55,577 nucleotides of DNA from JBEOJY01 sp040275305 (GTDB lineage Bacteria > Pseudomonadota > Alphaproteobacteria > UBA9219): the NCBI GenBank assembly GCA_040275305.1, contig JBEOJY010000035.1, forward strand, positions 1 to 55,577, read 5' to 3'. Below are positions 27,277-35,309 of the stretch, one piece after another. Numbering within the stretch: the stretch's first letter is position 1; each line of letters opens with the position of its first letter. A program made the translations under genes and the position numbers. The notes below the pieces were generated by a model. It was not told the DNA's origin and did not search any database. It saw only the letters and a list, made by a program, of their open reading frames with translations.

Positions 27277-28802
27277 AAACGCCGAATCCTGCATCTTTCT
27301 CGGTTACGGATGAGGAAGCTTCTGGCCGCATGGAATCGGCCTCTGTTCGCGCGCGTTTTTGGAACCGCGAGACTCTGGTCAACTGGTTCAAGGCGCCTTC
27401 TCCCAACAACTTTGGCATCAACGCAGCGTTCTGGCTCTATACCTTCGGGATTATTCTGTCGCCGGTTGGCCTTGGCGGCAATCGCCCTATTGCGTTCGGG
27501 CTCGCGCAGCTAGCGCTCGCCGCAAGTTGCGTTTTGCTCGCCAAGGAGCGCGATTTCTGGCGTAACATCCGGTTCTTCAAGCGTTTGCGCGTGGCCATGG
27601 CCTTGTTCGCTTTGGTTATTTGTTGGGCATTTATCCAAACGCTGCCTGTCGTGCCGGAGAGTTGGACGCATCCGCTGTGGAGCGAGACGGCCGCCACTCT
27701 GGGGCAATCCGTCACCGCCAGCATTTCCGTTGCGCCAGAAGACGCCATCAAAGGGCTCGTGCGACTCGTCACCTATGCGATAGCTTGCGCCATCGCATTT
27801 GTTCTGCTTCAAGATTCGCGGCGCGCACGACGATTCCTTGATATGTTGTGGGCCACTGGCGTCATGATTTGCGCTTATGGTCTCGTGGTATATCTGGCGG
27901 GTATCCAGAAGATTCTTTGGTTCGATAAATGGGCTTATAACGAAGATCTGACGTCCACTTTCGTTAACCATAATCATTTCGCTATTTACGCCGCGATGAT
28001 CCTGACTTGTGGCGTCGCCCGGCTTGCGCAGTCATGGAGAGAGCTTATGCGCACGAAGCCCGCCAGCTTCGCGCGAGCGCTTCGCGACTGGCTGGGTCGG
28101 GAGGGCCTGCCGCAAGGGTTCATGATCGCAATGGTTCTGCTCTGTATCGTCCTTAGCCATTCGCGCGCGGGGTTGACGCTCGCGCTCGTCGGGTTGGGAG
28201 CATGGGTCTTGCTGTTTCAGGTGTATTTACGCGCGTGGCGCAAGGTGTGGCTTGCCGGTCTAGGCACAATTGTCGTTCTTGCCGCTGTGCTCGTTTTTGC
28301 CGTTCATACGTCCGAGCGGTTTTCCGTTTTGTTTAGCGATTATTCCTCGCTCGACAGGTTAAAGGCCTACACGATCGGCTGGCATGCCCTGCTTGACAAT
28401 CCGTGGCTTGGATACGGCCTTAACGGCTATGAGCCGGAGTTCAGGTTGTATCAGCACGATATGAGGGTGGAGTTTAACCATGCCCATAATGACTGGCTGG
28501 AATCGCTTCTGGATCTCGGCGTGCCGATGGCACTGGCGTTGTGGGCCGCAATTGGCTTGCTGTTGAGCGGGCTTGCGCATGGCATTTTGAACCGCAGGCG
28601 CTTCGGGTTGTACCCTACGCTTGGCCTTGCGGCCAGCGTCATGGCGCTTGGGCATGCGCTGGTCGATTTCGATCTCCAGATTCCGGGCGTCGTCCTCACG
28701 TGGCTGTCGCTTGTGGGCATGGGGCTGGCGCAAAGCTGGAGCCACGCGGAGCGCGACGAAGAAGGCGAGCAATCCGGCCTGAAGCCTTCGCTTGCTGGAT
28801 AA
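27255..28802 (+). CDS. O-antigen ligase/polymerase family membrane protein
   Basis: A 515-residue polytopic inner-membrane protein of the Wzy/WaaL family. About 11-12 hydrophobic segments are visible. The large periplasmic loop has FVNHNHFAIYAAM and, near residue 395, GYGLNGYEPEFRLYQ with VEFNHAHNDWLESLLDLG, the H-N-x-[WY] motif typical of this family. It begins within the phosphatase gene with AAGGGA upstream. It is the second such protein here, besides the fusion at 10.6 kb, so one may polymerise and the other ligate. Confidence 0.86.
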   Translation: MGDTNHVKTPNPASFSVTDEEASGRMESASVRARFWNRETLVNWFKAPSPNNFGINAAFWLYTFGIILSPVGLGGNRPIAFGLAQLALAASCVLLAKERDFWRNIRFFKRLRVAMALFALVICWAFIQTLPVVPESWTHPLWSETAATLGQSVTASISVAPEDAIKGLVRLVTYAIACAIAFVLLQDSRRARRFLDMLWATGVMICAYGLVVYLAGIQKILWFDKWAYNEDLTSTFVNHNHFAIYAAMILTCGVARLAQSWRELMRTKPASFARALRDWLGREGLPQGFMIAMVLLCIVLSHSRAGLTLALVGLGAWVLLFQVYLRAWRKVWLAGLGTIVVLAAVLVFAVHTSERFSVLFSDYSSLDRLKAYTIGWHALLDNPWLGYGLNGYEPEFRLYQHDMRVEFNHAHNDWLESLLDLGVPMALALWAAIGLLLSGLAHGILNRRRFGLYPTLGLAASVMALGHALVDFDLQIPGVVLTWLSLVGMGLAQSWSHAERDEEGEQSGLKPSLAG

Positions 28803-28814
28803 AAGGAGATTAGC

Positions 28815-29915
28815 TTGCTTGCTTCCATAACGAGCGTGCTTTGCGATGGTTCGGCAAGACTGGCAGAAGCCGGGGTCGAAAGCGCAGCGCGTGATATCCG
28901 GATACTTTTGGCCCATGCGCTCGGACTTCAGCGCACGGATCTTCTTACGCAAACGGACCGCGTTCTTGCGAAAGACGAAATCTTTCGCATTGAGGCCTTA
29001 CTTAAACGGCGCGAGGCGCGGGAGCCTGTGTCGCGGATTCTTGGCGAACGCGAATTCTGGAGCCTGCCCTTCGGCTTGAACGAGGCGACGCTCGATCCGA
29101 GGCCGGACAGCGAGACTTTGGTGGAGATGGCGCTGGGGATGGCAAAAAAATTTTTTCCGAACAGCGGCCATCGCGAGCACAGCGAAGCAATGCAGAGCCA
29201 CGAAGGCGTACGCCGGGATTACGACTCTGGATCGCCACGTCGCTACGCTCCTCGCGATGACGTTTACGGACAGGTATCTCCTGATTTGTCAAAGATTAGT
29301 CTGGATGGCAGTTTAATCGTTCTTGATCTTGGCACGGGGTCTGGGTGTTTGTTGCTGGCGCTACTGCATGAATTGCCAAGCGCCTATGGGCTTGGTCTCG
29401 ATGTCGCGCCGCGAGCTGTAGAACAGGCAAAGATTAATGCCGAAAGGCTTGGGTTGGCTGAGCGGGCAACGTTTGCCGTTGCGGACTGGAACGACGTGAG
29501 TTTGTCTGAACTGGCGCGCAATATGATGCCCCCCCTCCCTAACCCTCCCCACGAGGGGGAGGGGATCGCGGCGGGATTCCGGCAAGACTATCCCCTTAAC
29601 TTTGACGTAATCATTTCGAATCCGCCCTATATTCCACGCGGCGACCTTACGGGACTCATGCCGGACGTGCGCGATTACGATCCCCGCGCGGCGCTGGACG
29701 GTGGCGAGGACGGGCTTGATCCGTATCGCCTGTTGGTTCCGCAGCTCCCTGCCCTGCTCGCGCCCAACGGCTGCGCCGTGTTCGAGGTCGGGCAAGGACA
29801 GGCGCAAGCCGTCGCCGAGATGTTTAGGCAGGCGGGATTTCGGGACGTTACTATCCGTCGGGATCTAGGCGGGATCGAGCGGTGCGTTGGTGGCGCTCAT
29901 CACATCCCTGAATAG
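28815..29915 (+). CDS. prmC: Release factor glutamine methyltransferase with two in-frame repeat insertions
   Basis: A 366-residue SAM-dependent enzyme that methylates the GGQ Gln of release factors; PrmC is normally about 280-290 residues. It has the N-terminal helical domain (RDIRILLAHALGLQRTDLLT), SAM motif VLDLGTGSGCLLLALL and catalytic ISNPPYIP. The TTG start is supported by AAGGAGA 5 bases upstream. Two segments are foreign to the family. Residues 118-150 come from the type A palindromic repeat, and residues 239-257 from the C-rich repeat, both in frame without stops. It follows the Wzy-like gene by 12 bases, and its 3' end overlaps the ETF-QO gene by 16 bases. Confidence 0.92.
   Translation: MLASITSVLCDGSARLAEAGVESAARDIRILLAHALGLQRTDLLTQTDRVLAKDEIFRIEALLKRREAREPVSRILGEREFWSLPFGLNEATLDPRPDSETLVEMALGMAKKFFPNSGHREHSEAMQSHEGVRRDYDSGSPRRYAPRDDVYGQVSPDLSKISLDGSLIVLDLGTGSGCLLLALLHELPSAYGLGLDVAPRAVEQAKINAERLGLAERATFAVADWNDVSLSELARNMMPPLPNPPHEGEGIAAGFRQDYPLNFDVIISNPPYIPRGDLTGLMPDVRDYDPRAALDGGEDGLDPYRLLVPQLPALLAPNGCAVFEVGQGQAQAVAEMFRQAGFRDVTIRRDLGGIERCVGGAHHIPE
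29168..29262 (+). repeat. Type A palindromic repeat inserted in prmC
   Basis: About 95 bases from CATCGCGAGCACAGCGAAGC to CTCCTCGCGATGACG match the intergenic copy at 33454-33552 in the same orientation (TCATTGCGAGGAGC ... CGCTCGCGATGACG). The two ends are inverted relative to each other. It is read through in the prmC frame between the N-terminal domain and the SAM motif. Confidence 0.8.
29529..29585 (+). repeat. C-rich palindromic repeat inserted in prmC
   Basis: CCCCTCCCTAACCCTCCCC, ACGAGGGGGAGGGGATCGCG and the following GCGGGATTCC match the repeat family at 39848, 39963 and 1127. It is translated in frame as a Pro/Gly-rich loop just before the strand that leads into NPPY. Confidence 0.8.
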
Positions 29916-31555
29916 TTCGGGCCGCCGGAGCCTTCGGGGACGACCCAGTCGATGTTCTGGGTGGGGTCCTTGATGTCGCAGGTTTTGCAGTGGACGCAAT
30001 TCGAGCCGTTGATGACGAGTTTGGGATTCGAGCCATCGGCATCGCGGACGATTTCATAGACTCCCGCCGGGCAATAGCGCGTTTCCGGAGCGTCGTAGAG
30101 CGCGAGGTTGGTGTCGATGGCGACGGAGGCGCGGCGTAGACGGAGGTGACAGGGCTGATCCTCCTCATGCGCGGCGCCGGACAGATACACAGACGACATG
30201 CGGTCGAAGCTGATGACTCCATCGGGCTTCGGGTAGTCGATTTTCTTCGCATCCTTCGCCAGCTTTAGTTGCTCGTGGTCATGGTGATGGTGGAAGGTCC
30301 ATGGCGTCAATCCATGCGCGATCATGCTGTCGAAGGCGCTGTACATCAGGCCGCCCAAGAATCCGTAACGGAAGGACGGGCGAATGTTGCGCACATTGCG
30401 AAGCTCTTTCCACAGCCATGACTGTTCGAGCCTCGTGCGGTAGTCCTTGACCTCCGGCGCGTCGGCGTCGCGGGCGATGTGGTCGTAAAGCGCTTCCGCC
30501 GCGACCATGCCGGATTTCATCGCGGTATGGATGCCCTTAATCTTTGGCACGTTCATGAATCCGGCGGTGTCGCCGATCAGCACGCCGCCGGGGAAGGTCA
30601 GACGCGGAATCGACTGGTAGCCGCCTTCGCTGAGCGCTCTTGCGCCGTAAGACAGACGCTTGCCGCCTTCGAGCAGCGGACGAATGGAGGGGTGTTGCTT
30701 GAAGCGCTGCAATTCCTCGAAGGGCGAGAGGTAGGGATTGCTGTAATCGAGGCCGATGACGAAGCCGATGGAAACGAGGTTGTTTTCCCAATGATAGAGC
30801 CATGAGCCGCCATAGGTCGAGAAATCAACCGGCCAGCCGACGGTGTGCTGCACGAAGCCGGGGCGGTGCTTGGCGGGATCGACTTCCCAGACTTCCTTGA
30901 CGCCGATGCCGTAGGCTTGGGGATCGACGCCGTCGCGCAGGCGGAAACGCTCGGAAAGCACTTTGGTCAGGGAGCCACGGCAGCCTTCGGCGAAAACTGT
31001 TTGCTTGGCGCGAAGTTCCACGCCGCGCGTGAAGCGTCCTGTCGGTTCGCCGTCCTTGCCAACGCCTGCATCGCCTGTCGCGACGCCAATCACGCGACCG
31101 CCTTCGCCATAGAGCACTTCCGCCGCCGCGAAGCCGGGATAGATTTCAACGCCAAGCGCTTCGGCCTGCGTCGCCAGCCACTTGCCGACATGGCCTAGGC
31201 TGATGACGAAGTTGCCGTGGTTGTTCATGGTCGGCGGCGTCGGCAGACGGATCGCGTGTTTAGGTGTCAGAAATACGAATTTTTCCTTCGTCACAGGGAC
31301 TTTCAGCGGCGCATCCATGTTGCGCCAGTCGGGGAAAAGTTCGTTCAAGGCGCGGGGCTCGATGACCGCGCCGGACAGCAAATGCGCCCCGACCTCCGCG
31401 CCCTTTTCGATCACACAAACCGAAACATCGCGTCCCTTTTCCTTCGCCAGTTGCTTGAGCTTGATCGCGCAGCACAGGCCGGACGGCCCCGCGCCCACGA
31501 TCAACACGTCATATTCCATCACTTCGCGCTGCGTCTGGCGGGGATCTTCGGACAT
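29900..31555 (-). CDS. Electron transfer flavoprotein-ubiquinone oxidoreductase
   Basis: A 551-residue membrane-associated flavo-iron-sulfur enzyme that moves electrons from ETF to ubiquinone. VLIVGAGPSGLCCAIKL (about 18-34) binds FAD. The central quinone/FAD region includes PTMNNHGNF and VLIGDTAGFMNVPKIKGIHTAM. The C-terminal ferredoxin-like segment has NCVHCKTCDIKDPTQNI, supplying the 4Fe-4S ligands with an earlier Cys in RYCPAGVYEI. Length is normal for the family. The ETF itself is not in the window. Its partner enzymes would be dehydrogenases such as the DmdC-type enzyme at 1.2 kb. Confidence 0.95.
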   Translation of the reverse strand: MSEDPRQTQREVMEYDVLIVGAGPSGLCCAIKLKQLAKEKGRDVSVCVIEKGAEVGAHLLSGAVIEPRALNELFPDWRNMDAPLKVPVTKEKFVFLTPKHAIRLPTPPTMNNHGNFVISLGHVGKWLATQAEALGVEIYPGFAAAEVLYGEGGRVIGVATGDAGVGKDGEPTGRFTRGVELRAKQTVFAEGCRGSLTKVLSERFRLRDGVDPQAYGIGVKEVWEVDPAKHRPGFVQHTVGWPVDFSTYGGSWLYHWENNLVSIGFVIGLDYSNPYLSPFEELQRFKQHPSIRPLLEGGKRLSYGARALSEGGYQSIPRLTFPGGVLIGDTAGFMNVPKIKGIHTAMKSGMVAAEALYDHIARDADAPEVKDYRTRLEQSWLWKELRNVRNIRPSFRYGFLGGLMYSAFDSMIAHGLTPWTFHHHHDHEQLKLAKDAKKIDYPKPDGVISFDRMSSVYLSGAAHEEDQPCHLRLRRASVAIDTNLALYDAPETRYCPAGVYEIVRDADGSNPKLVINGSNCVHCKTCDIKDPTQNIDWVVPEGSGGPNYSGM

Positions 31556-31628
31556 GGGGGCCTCATGGGGGGAGTAGGATCTACTTGTTGTAGATAATGA
31601 GTGACACTCTAAGGAACAGGATCATCAT

Positions 31629-31663
31629 GGTTCCCTCCCCCTTGCGGGGAGGGAATCAGGTTT
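31629..31663. repeat. C-rich palindromic repeat copy
   Basis: TTCCCTCCCCCTTGCGGGGAGGGAATCAGG upstream of ETF-QO. Its core and the trailing AATCAGG also occur at 39985-40006, so this is a close copy of that repeat. Confidence 0.75.
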
Positions 31664-31746
31664 GCCTTGATTCAACGGTTTGCCGACTATTGAGTTGCGT
31701 CAGGATAGGCAGGAAATGGGAAAGAAAAGGTAAATGGCGGGACTGA

Positions 31747-31781
31747 AACAAAAAGCCCGGCTGCGCGAGGCGGGCCGGGCT
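31747..31781 (-). terminator. Rho-independent terminator of the downstream-reading hypothetical gene
   Basis: On the minus strand AGCCCGGC pairs with GCCGGGCT around a 12-base loop and is followed by TTTTTGTTT. It lies 27 bases past the stop codon of the 153-residue hypothetical gene, as expected for its terminator. Confidence 0.85.
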
Positions 31782-31807
31782 GACTTACTCATGGAGGTCT
31801 ATAGGTT

Positions 31808-32269
31808 TTAGGTATTACCCATTCCCGTAGGGCCATTCATTCCCATGGTGTTAGTAGGCTTCTTTTGGGTCAGGCCGCGTGATCCCTTGCCTTTGCCGCC
31901 CGTGCCGCCGCCAGATCCTTTAGAACGATCTCCGGTCTTGGCACCCTGAGCTTCCACAGCAGGATCCCTGCGACGCCGTATCTTGAACCCTTTGCGCTTG
32001 CCGGACGGGTCAATCGCGTTATCTTCAAATTCTCGGATAGCAGCATCATCAACAGGGAAAATCGCGTTCTGGAGTATTGCGAAATCGAGGGGTTTTCCGC
32101 TCCGGCCAATAAATTCCACGCTCGCGTGAGCGGTTGCGCGCGGAGTGCCCTCTGACATCAGATTAAACAAAGCATCATTTGCCGCTTCAGCTGTTGCATA
32201 ATGCACAAATTGTCTTGCAACTTCGCCGAGTTTGTTAGGTGGCAATCTTGGAGCTGTTGCCGTCGCCAT
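31808..32269 (-). CDS. Hypothetical protein with basic, Gly-rich C-terminus
   Basis: A 153-residue protein of unknown function. AAGGGGA lies 6 bases before the ATG. The first 100 residues look folded, with a helix around VARQFVHYATAEAANDALFNLMSE. The remainder is low-complexity: GFKIRRRRDP, then Gly/Lys repeats such as SGGGTGGKGKGSRG, and a Met/Gly/Asn tail. The basic tail could bind nucleic acid, but nothing in the sequence proves it. Its terminator is strong, and a 95-residue gene lies 23 bases upstream on the same strand, probably in one transcript. Confidence 0.7.
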   Translation of the reverse strand: MATATAPRLPPNKLGEVARQFVHYATAEAANDALFNLMSEGTPRATAHASVEFIGRSGKPLDFAILQNAIFPVDDAAIREFEDNAIDPSGKRKGFKIRRRRDPAVEAQGAKTGDRSKGSGGGTGGKGKGSRGLTQKKPTNTMGMNGPTGMGNT

Positions 32270-32292
32270 ATGCGTCCCCTTTAGTTGTCTTC

Positions 32293-32580
32293 TTAATCCA
32301 CCGTCTTTCCATCCTGCAGTCGTAGAAAGCTGGTGTCGAAACCTTCGACAGGTTTTTTGTTCTCCATCCGGATTATAAGGATCTTGTTTATTTTCAGCAA
32401 GTAGTTATGCATCTCGTCGGTGGCCTCCCACTCGATGGGGTAGCTGCTTCCGGTGTCGAAAATGATCTCAATCTGTTTTCTATCAATATGATAGCCGACC
32501 CAAAGAGGGGTTGCCTCGAAGGGTTCGTCATGGACAAGGCAGATCTTGCCGCGAGCGTTAACGATAAGACCTATGTTCAC
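32293..32580 (-). CDS. Small hypothetical protein
   Basis: A 95-residue protein of unknown function with a GTG start and only a weak AGG upstream. The sequence is rich in beta-strand patterns (LIVNARGKICLVHD, KQIEIIFDTGSSYPIEWEA) and ends with a helix and strand. It precedes the 153-residue hypothetical gene by 23 bases on the same strand and may be its operon partner. No family is recognised. Confidence 0.6.
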   Translation of the reverse strand: MNIGLIVNARGKICLVHDEPFEATPLWVGYHIDRKQIEIIFDTGSSYPIEWEATDEMHNYLLKINKILIIRMENKKPVEGFDTSFLRLQDGKTVD

Positions 32581-32732
32581 GGGCCTAGAATCTCCCGACC
32601 GATTCGACTAAAATTAACCATACTTCGCATTTGCGCGGCCTTATGGCCTTGCATCGCGCTGTGGCGCAGGATTGTCAACCCCAGATCGTTAAGGAGTTAT
32701 GAAAAGAAGCAAACCTGCCACAATTCCATACT

Positions 32733-33329
32733 CTACCCGGCCTTGCGACGCGCCTGAAGCGCCGCCGTCAGCGTTCCGTCGTCAAGATAGTCCAATTCCC
32801 CCCCTACTGGCAACCCGTGAGCGAGTTTTGTCACTGCGACGCCTAGAGGCAATAACTTCTCCGTCACGTAATGGGCTGTGGTTTGCCCTTCGACTGTCGC
32901 CCCCATCGCCAGAATCACCTCGCGCGTTTCGCCGCCGCGCACGCGCTCCAACAGGGAATCGATGCGCAAATCCTCCGGCCTCACGCCGTCGAGCGCCGAC
33001 AAGGTTCCGCCCAGCACGTGGTACAATCCTCGAAAAGCATGGCTACGTTCCAGCGCCCAGAGGTCGGCGACATCCTCAACCACGCAGACGATGCTGCGGT
33101 CGCGCTGCGGATCGCGGCATATCTCGCAAGGATCGTGGCCGCCGAGATTGCCACACATGCCACAGGATTTCACGTCATAGGCCGCGCGGTTTAATGCCTC
33201 GATGAGCGGCAACATCAGGGCTTCGCGCTTTTTCAAAAGGTGCAAGACCGCCCTTCGCGCCGAGCGCGGGCCCAGACCCGGCAAACGCGCCAGAAGCTGC
33301 AGCAGATGATCGAGAGGCGAAGACGACAT
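32733..33329 (-). CDS. recR: Recombination mediator protein RecR
   Basis: A 198-residue protein that acts with RecF/RecO to load RecA on gapped DNA. It has the N-terminal HhH region (LLARLPGLGPRSARRAVLHLL), the C4 zinc finger CGMCGNLGGHDPCEIC (about 58-73), the Toprim segment IVCVVEDVADLWALE, and C-terminal LAHGLPVGGELDYLDDGTL. The ATG at 33329 is chosen because GTGGA lies five bases before it; two slightly earlier ATG codons are alternatives. In many alphaproteobacteria recR follows dnaX-ybaB, whereas here it is about 4 kb away on the opposite strand. Confidence 0.95.
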   Translation of the reverse strand: MSSSPLDHLLQLLARLPGLGPRSARRAVLHLLKKREALMLPLIEALNRAAYDVKSCGMCGNLGGHDPCEICRDPQRDRSIVCVVEDVADLWALERSHAFRGLYHVLGGTLSALDGVRPEDLRIDSLLERVRGGETREVILAMGATVEGQTTAHYVTEKLLPLGVAVTKLAHGLPVGGELDYLDDGTLTAALQARRKAG

Positions 33330-33696
33330 GCGCATCCACAGGTATCGGGGCAACTGGCTTGTTTACGAAATGTTGAGCCAAAACGCCACTGTTTGATATC
33401 TTTGTAACTCCCAAGCCCGCCATCTAAAAACGAAGACAAACATCGCGGAAAGCCTGTCATTGCGAGGAGCAGCAGGCGACGCGGCAATCCAGAGCCTTCA
33501 AGCGCCGACCCGCGCGACTCTGGATCGCGTCGCTTCGCTCGCGATGACGGCCCTTGTTGCGACGTTTGTTTGACCTTCTTGAAGAAAGGCTTGGGGGGTT
33601 ACATAATCTTCTTTGCGCTAACCCTTTATTCACGAGCGACATCCGGTTAGATTAGCGGCGCATTGGGGACATTTTCCAGTTCGGTGCTTAGAGCTT
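33330..33696. other. Intergenic region between recR and the response regulator
   Basis: A 367-base gap between divergent genes. It contains the type A palindromic repeat (33454-33552) and, before it, a block beginning GTAACTCCCAAG at 33404 that recurs at 55516. No gene is seen. The promoter of the regulator gene probably lies in 33600-33690, but no clear -35/-10 pair stands out. Confidence 0.5.
33404..33552. repeat. Composite repeat: leader block plus type A palindrome
   Basis: GTAACTCCCAAG, then about 35 variable bases, GGAAAG and CTGTCATTGCGAGG, ending CTCGCGATGACGGCC. The first part recurs at 55516-55577 at the window end, and the palindromic part recurs inside prmC. The termini TCATTGCGAGGAGC and GCTCGCGATGA are inverted copies, so the unit can form a long hairpin. 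Confidence 0.75.
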
Positions 33697-34350
33697 ATGC
33701 CTGTCGTTGCCACTCTCATTTCCGATTCCGCGTTACGCGAGGCCGTGACAGAGCAAATCGCCCTGATGGCGATTGGCGAGACGCGGGAATGCGTCGCATG
33801 GGACGAGCTTAGCGCTACGCTTGACGAGAGCGTTAAGGCCGTTCTGGTTGAATGTGCTTGTTTGCCGGATATGGCAAGGGCTAACGCCTGTCACGATGAT
33901 TTTCGCTGCCCGGTACTTGCGCTGGGCGAGACCGGAAATGGCGTGGGGCTGGTGACAGAAAGTTTTATCTTCCCAATTCGGCTTGGGCACTTGATGGCGC
34001 GTTTGCGCTATTACCTTGAGACTGTTCCGAGGCTTCAGGTCGAGGCTATTTCCATAGGGCCTTGGCGACTGGAGCCTCATTACAGACAGATTGCGCTTGA
34101 GTCTTCCGGCGAAAATGTGCGGCTGACGGAGAAAGAATGCGCCTTGTTGTCTTATCTTGCCTCTAGCACGAAACCGGTTTCACGCGAGGAGCTTCTGGCC
34201 ACTATCTGGGGGTATGACGCGCAAATCGACACGCACACGCTGGAGACTCATATTTACCAACTGAGGCGCAAACTTGCGGTTGGGCAAGATGCCGGGGAAT
34301 TGATCGTGAACGAGCAAGGGGCCTATCTGCTCAAGGATGTCGTGAGATGA
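33697..34350 (+). CDS. OmpR/PhoB-type response regulator with degenerate receiver
   Basis: A 217-residue transcription regulator. The C-terminal winged helix (about 118-215) is clear: VRLTEKECALLSYLASS, REELLATIWGYDAQIDTHTLETHIYQLRRKL and the wing ELIVNEQGAYLLKD. The N-terminal receiver is degraded. At the phospho-acceptor position of VKAVLVECA there is Glu52 instead of Asp, and the usual Lys before the last helix is replaced in FIFPIRLGHLMARL. It may act without phosphorylation, with Glu imitating the phosphorylated state. No histidine kinase is adjacent. Its stop overlaps an ATG that could start the next, repeat-invaded lipoprotein gene. Confidence 0.85.
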   Translation: MPVVATLISDSALREAVTEQIALMAIGETRECVAWDELSATLDESVKAVLVECACLPDMARANACHDDFRCPVLALGETGNGVGLVTESFIFPIRLGHLMARLRYYLETVPRLQVEAISIGPWRLEPHYRQIALESSGENVRLTEKECALLSYLASSTKPVSREELLATIWGYDAQIDTHTLETHIYQLRRKLAVGQDAGELIVNEQGAYLLKDVVR

Positions 34351-34351
34351 G

Positions 34352-34493
34352 AGGTTGGTTACAAAGTCTAACTGCAGCTTCGGCTTATGGCCGATTTCTG
34401 CGCTTCCGGTGCTCACGTACCCCAAAGTACACTGCGCTCCGGTTCTCGAAATTCGGCCATAATCCTTTGCCGCAGCGACTTTGTAACCAACCT
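34352..34493. repeat. Long imperfect palindromic element (type C)
   Basis: The ends GGTTGGTTACAAAGTC and GACTTTGTAACCAACC are perfect inverted repeats of 16 bases. Further in, CGGCTTATGGCCGA faces TTCGGCCATAATCC and CTTCCGG faces CCGGTTC, so the entire 142-base unit can fold as one hairpin. It fills the space between the response-regulator stop and the signal peptide of the lipoprotein gene and has no stop codon in that frame. Confidence 0.85.
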
Positions 34494-35096
34494 TTGAAAA
34501 AAATAGCCCTTTTACTTGTCGTTTTTGTGGCGTTGCTGCCGCTGTACGGTTGCGGTGGCGGGCAGGATGCCAGACATGCGGGAGGAAGAGATAAGGCGGC
34601 ATGGTGGGGGCTGCCCAAGACGAAGCCGGATCCTACCGCGCGGCGACGTATCGCGCTTTCGGACAAACACGGAACCGAGGCCGTCGACCTCGTCTATTAT
34701 CGCAACGGGCGTTACGATCCCGCCGCGATGCGGAAAATAAACCGTCTGTTCCGTGACAAACGCGCGAACGAGGAGGGCGATATTGATCCAGAGTTGATTG
34801 ATTATCTGGTCGATATTAGGACGCGGCTCAACCTCCCCTCCTCCGTCACGTTCGAAATACTCGACGGCTACCGCACGCAGGAAACCAATGAATGGATGGC
34901 GCAGCGCAACAACAACGTCGCGCTTGAAAGCCACCATATGCGTGGCTGGGCGGTCGATTTCCGTATCCAAGGCGTCGATGGCCGCGCCATCTGTGAAATC
35001 GCCAAGACCATGCAACGCGGCGGGGTTGCCTACTACCCCAAGGATAACCACGTGCATGTGGATTTAGGGAATATCAGGACGTGGAGGGAGAAGTAG
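34494..35096 (+). CDS. Lipoprotein, M15/DUF882 (MepK-like) peptidoglycan endopeptidase
   Basis: A 200-residue protein read from TTG at 34494. That start gives a normal lipoprotein signal: KKIALLLVVFVALLPLYGC, with lipobox Cys at about residue 20. The mature domain has the metallopeptidase M15 pattern: HHMRGWAVDF (HxxGxAxD) and DNHVHVDLG (HxH), as in DUF882/YcbK enzymes that cut peptidoglycan cross-links. The frame is open back to ATG 34347, which overlaps the preceding stop as ATGA and has AAGGAT upstream. From there the product would carry 49 residues encoded by the palindromic element ahead of the signal peptide. No Shine-Dalgarno precedes the TTG. Confidence 0.82.
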   Translation: MKKIALLLVVFVALLPLYGCGGGQDARHAGGRDKAAWWGLPKTKPDPTARRRIALSDKHGTEAVDLVYYRNGRYDPAAMRKINRLFRDKRANEEGDIDPELIDYLVDIRTRLNLPSSVTFEILDGYRTQETNEWMAQRNNNVALESHHMRGWAVDFRIQGVDGRAICEIAKTMQRGGVAYYPKDNHVHVDLGNIRTWREK

Positions 35097-35220
35097 AGAG
35101 GCAAACCTCAGGCCGCTCTGTAGAATTTCATTATTGGTTCATCCGGTTTTTTATATTCCTTATCGCGCGCCCCTACACTTGAACCCAGTGATTTCATTTG
35201 AGGGAAGACATCCACGCTAG

Positions 35221-35290
35221 CGTCATGCCCGCGCAGGCGGGCATCTCCTGACCACGAAGCGAGCGCAGCGACCCCCACTTTTCAGTGGGA
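35221..35290. repeat. Palindromic repeat and hairpin ahead of a hypothetical gene
   Basis: GATGCCCGC-type palindrome CGTCATGCCCGCGCAGGCGG GCATC at 35221-35245, of the kind often translated as VMPAKAG in many bacteria, is followed by a small hairpin CCCACTTTTCAGTGGG at 35274-35289. The second hairpin ends about 20 bases before the GTG start of the next gene. Confidence 0.6.
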
Positions 35291-35309
35291 CGCAACGAGG
35301 AGAAGCAAC

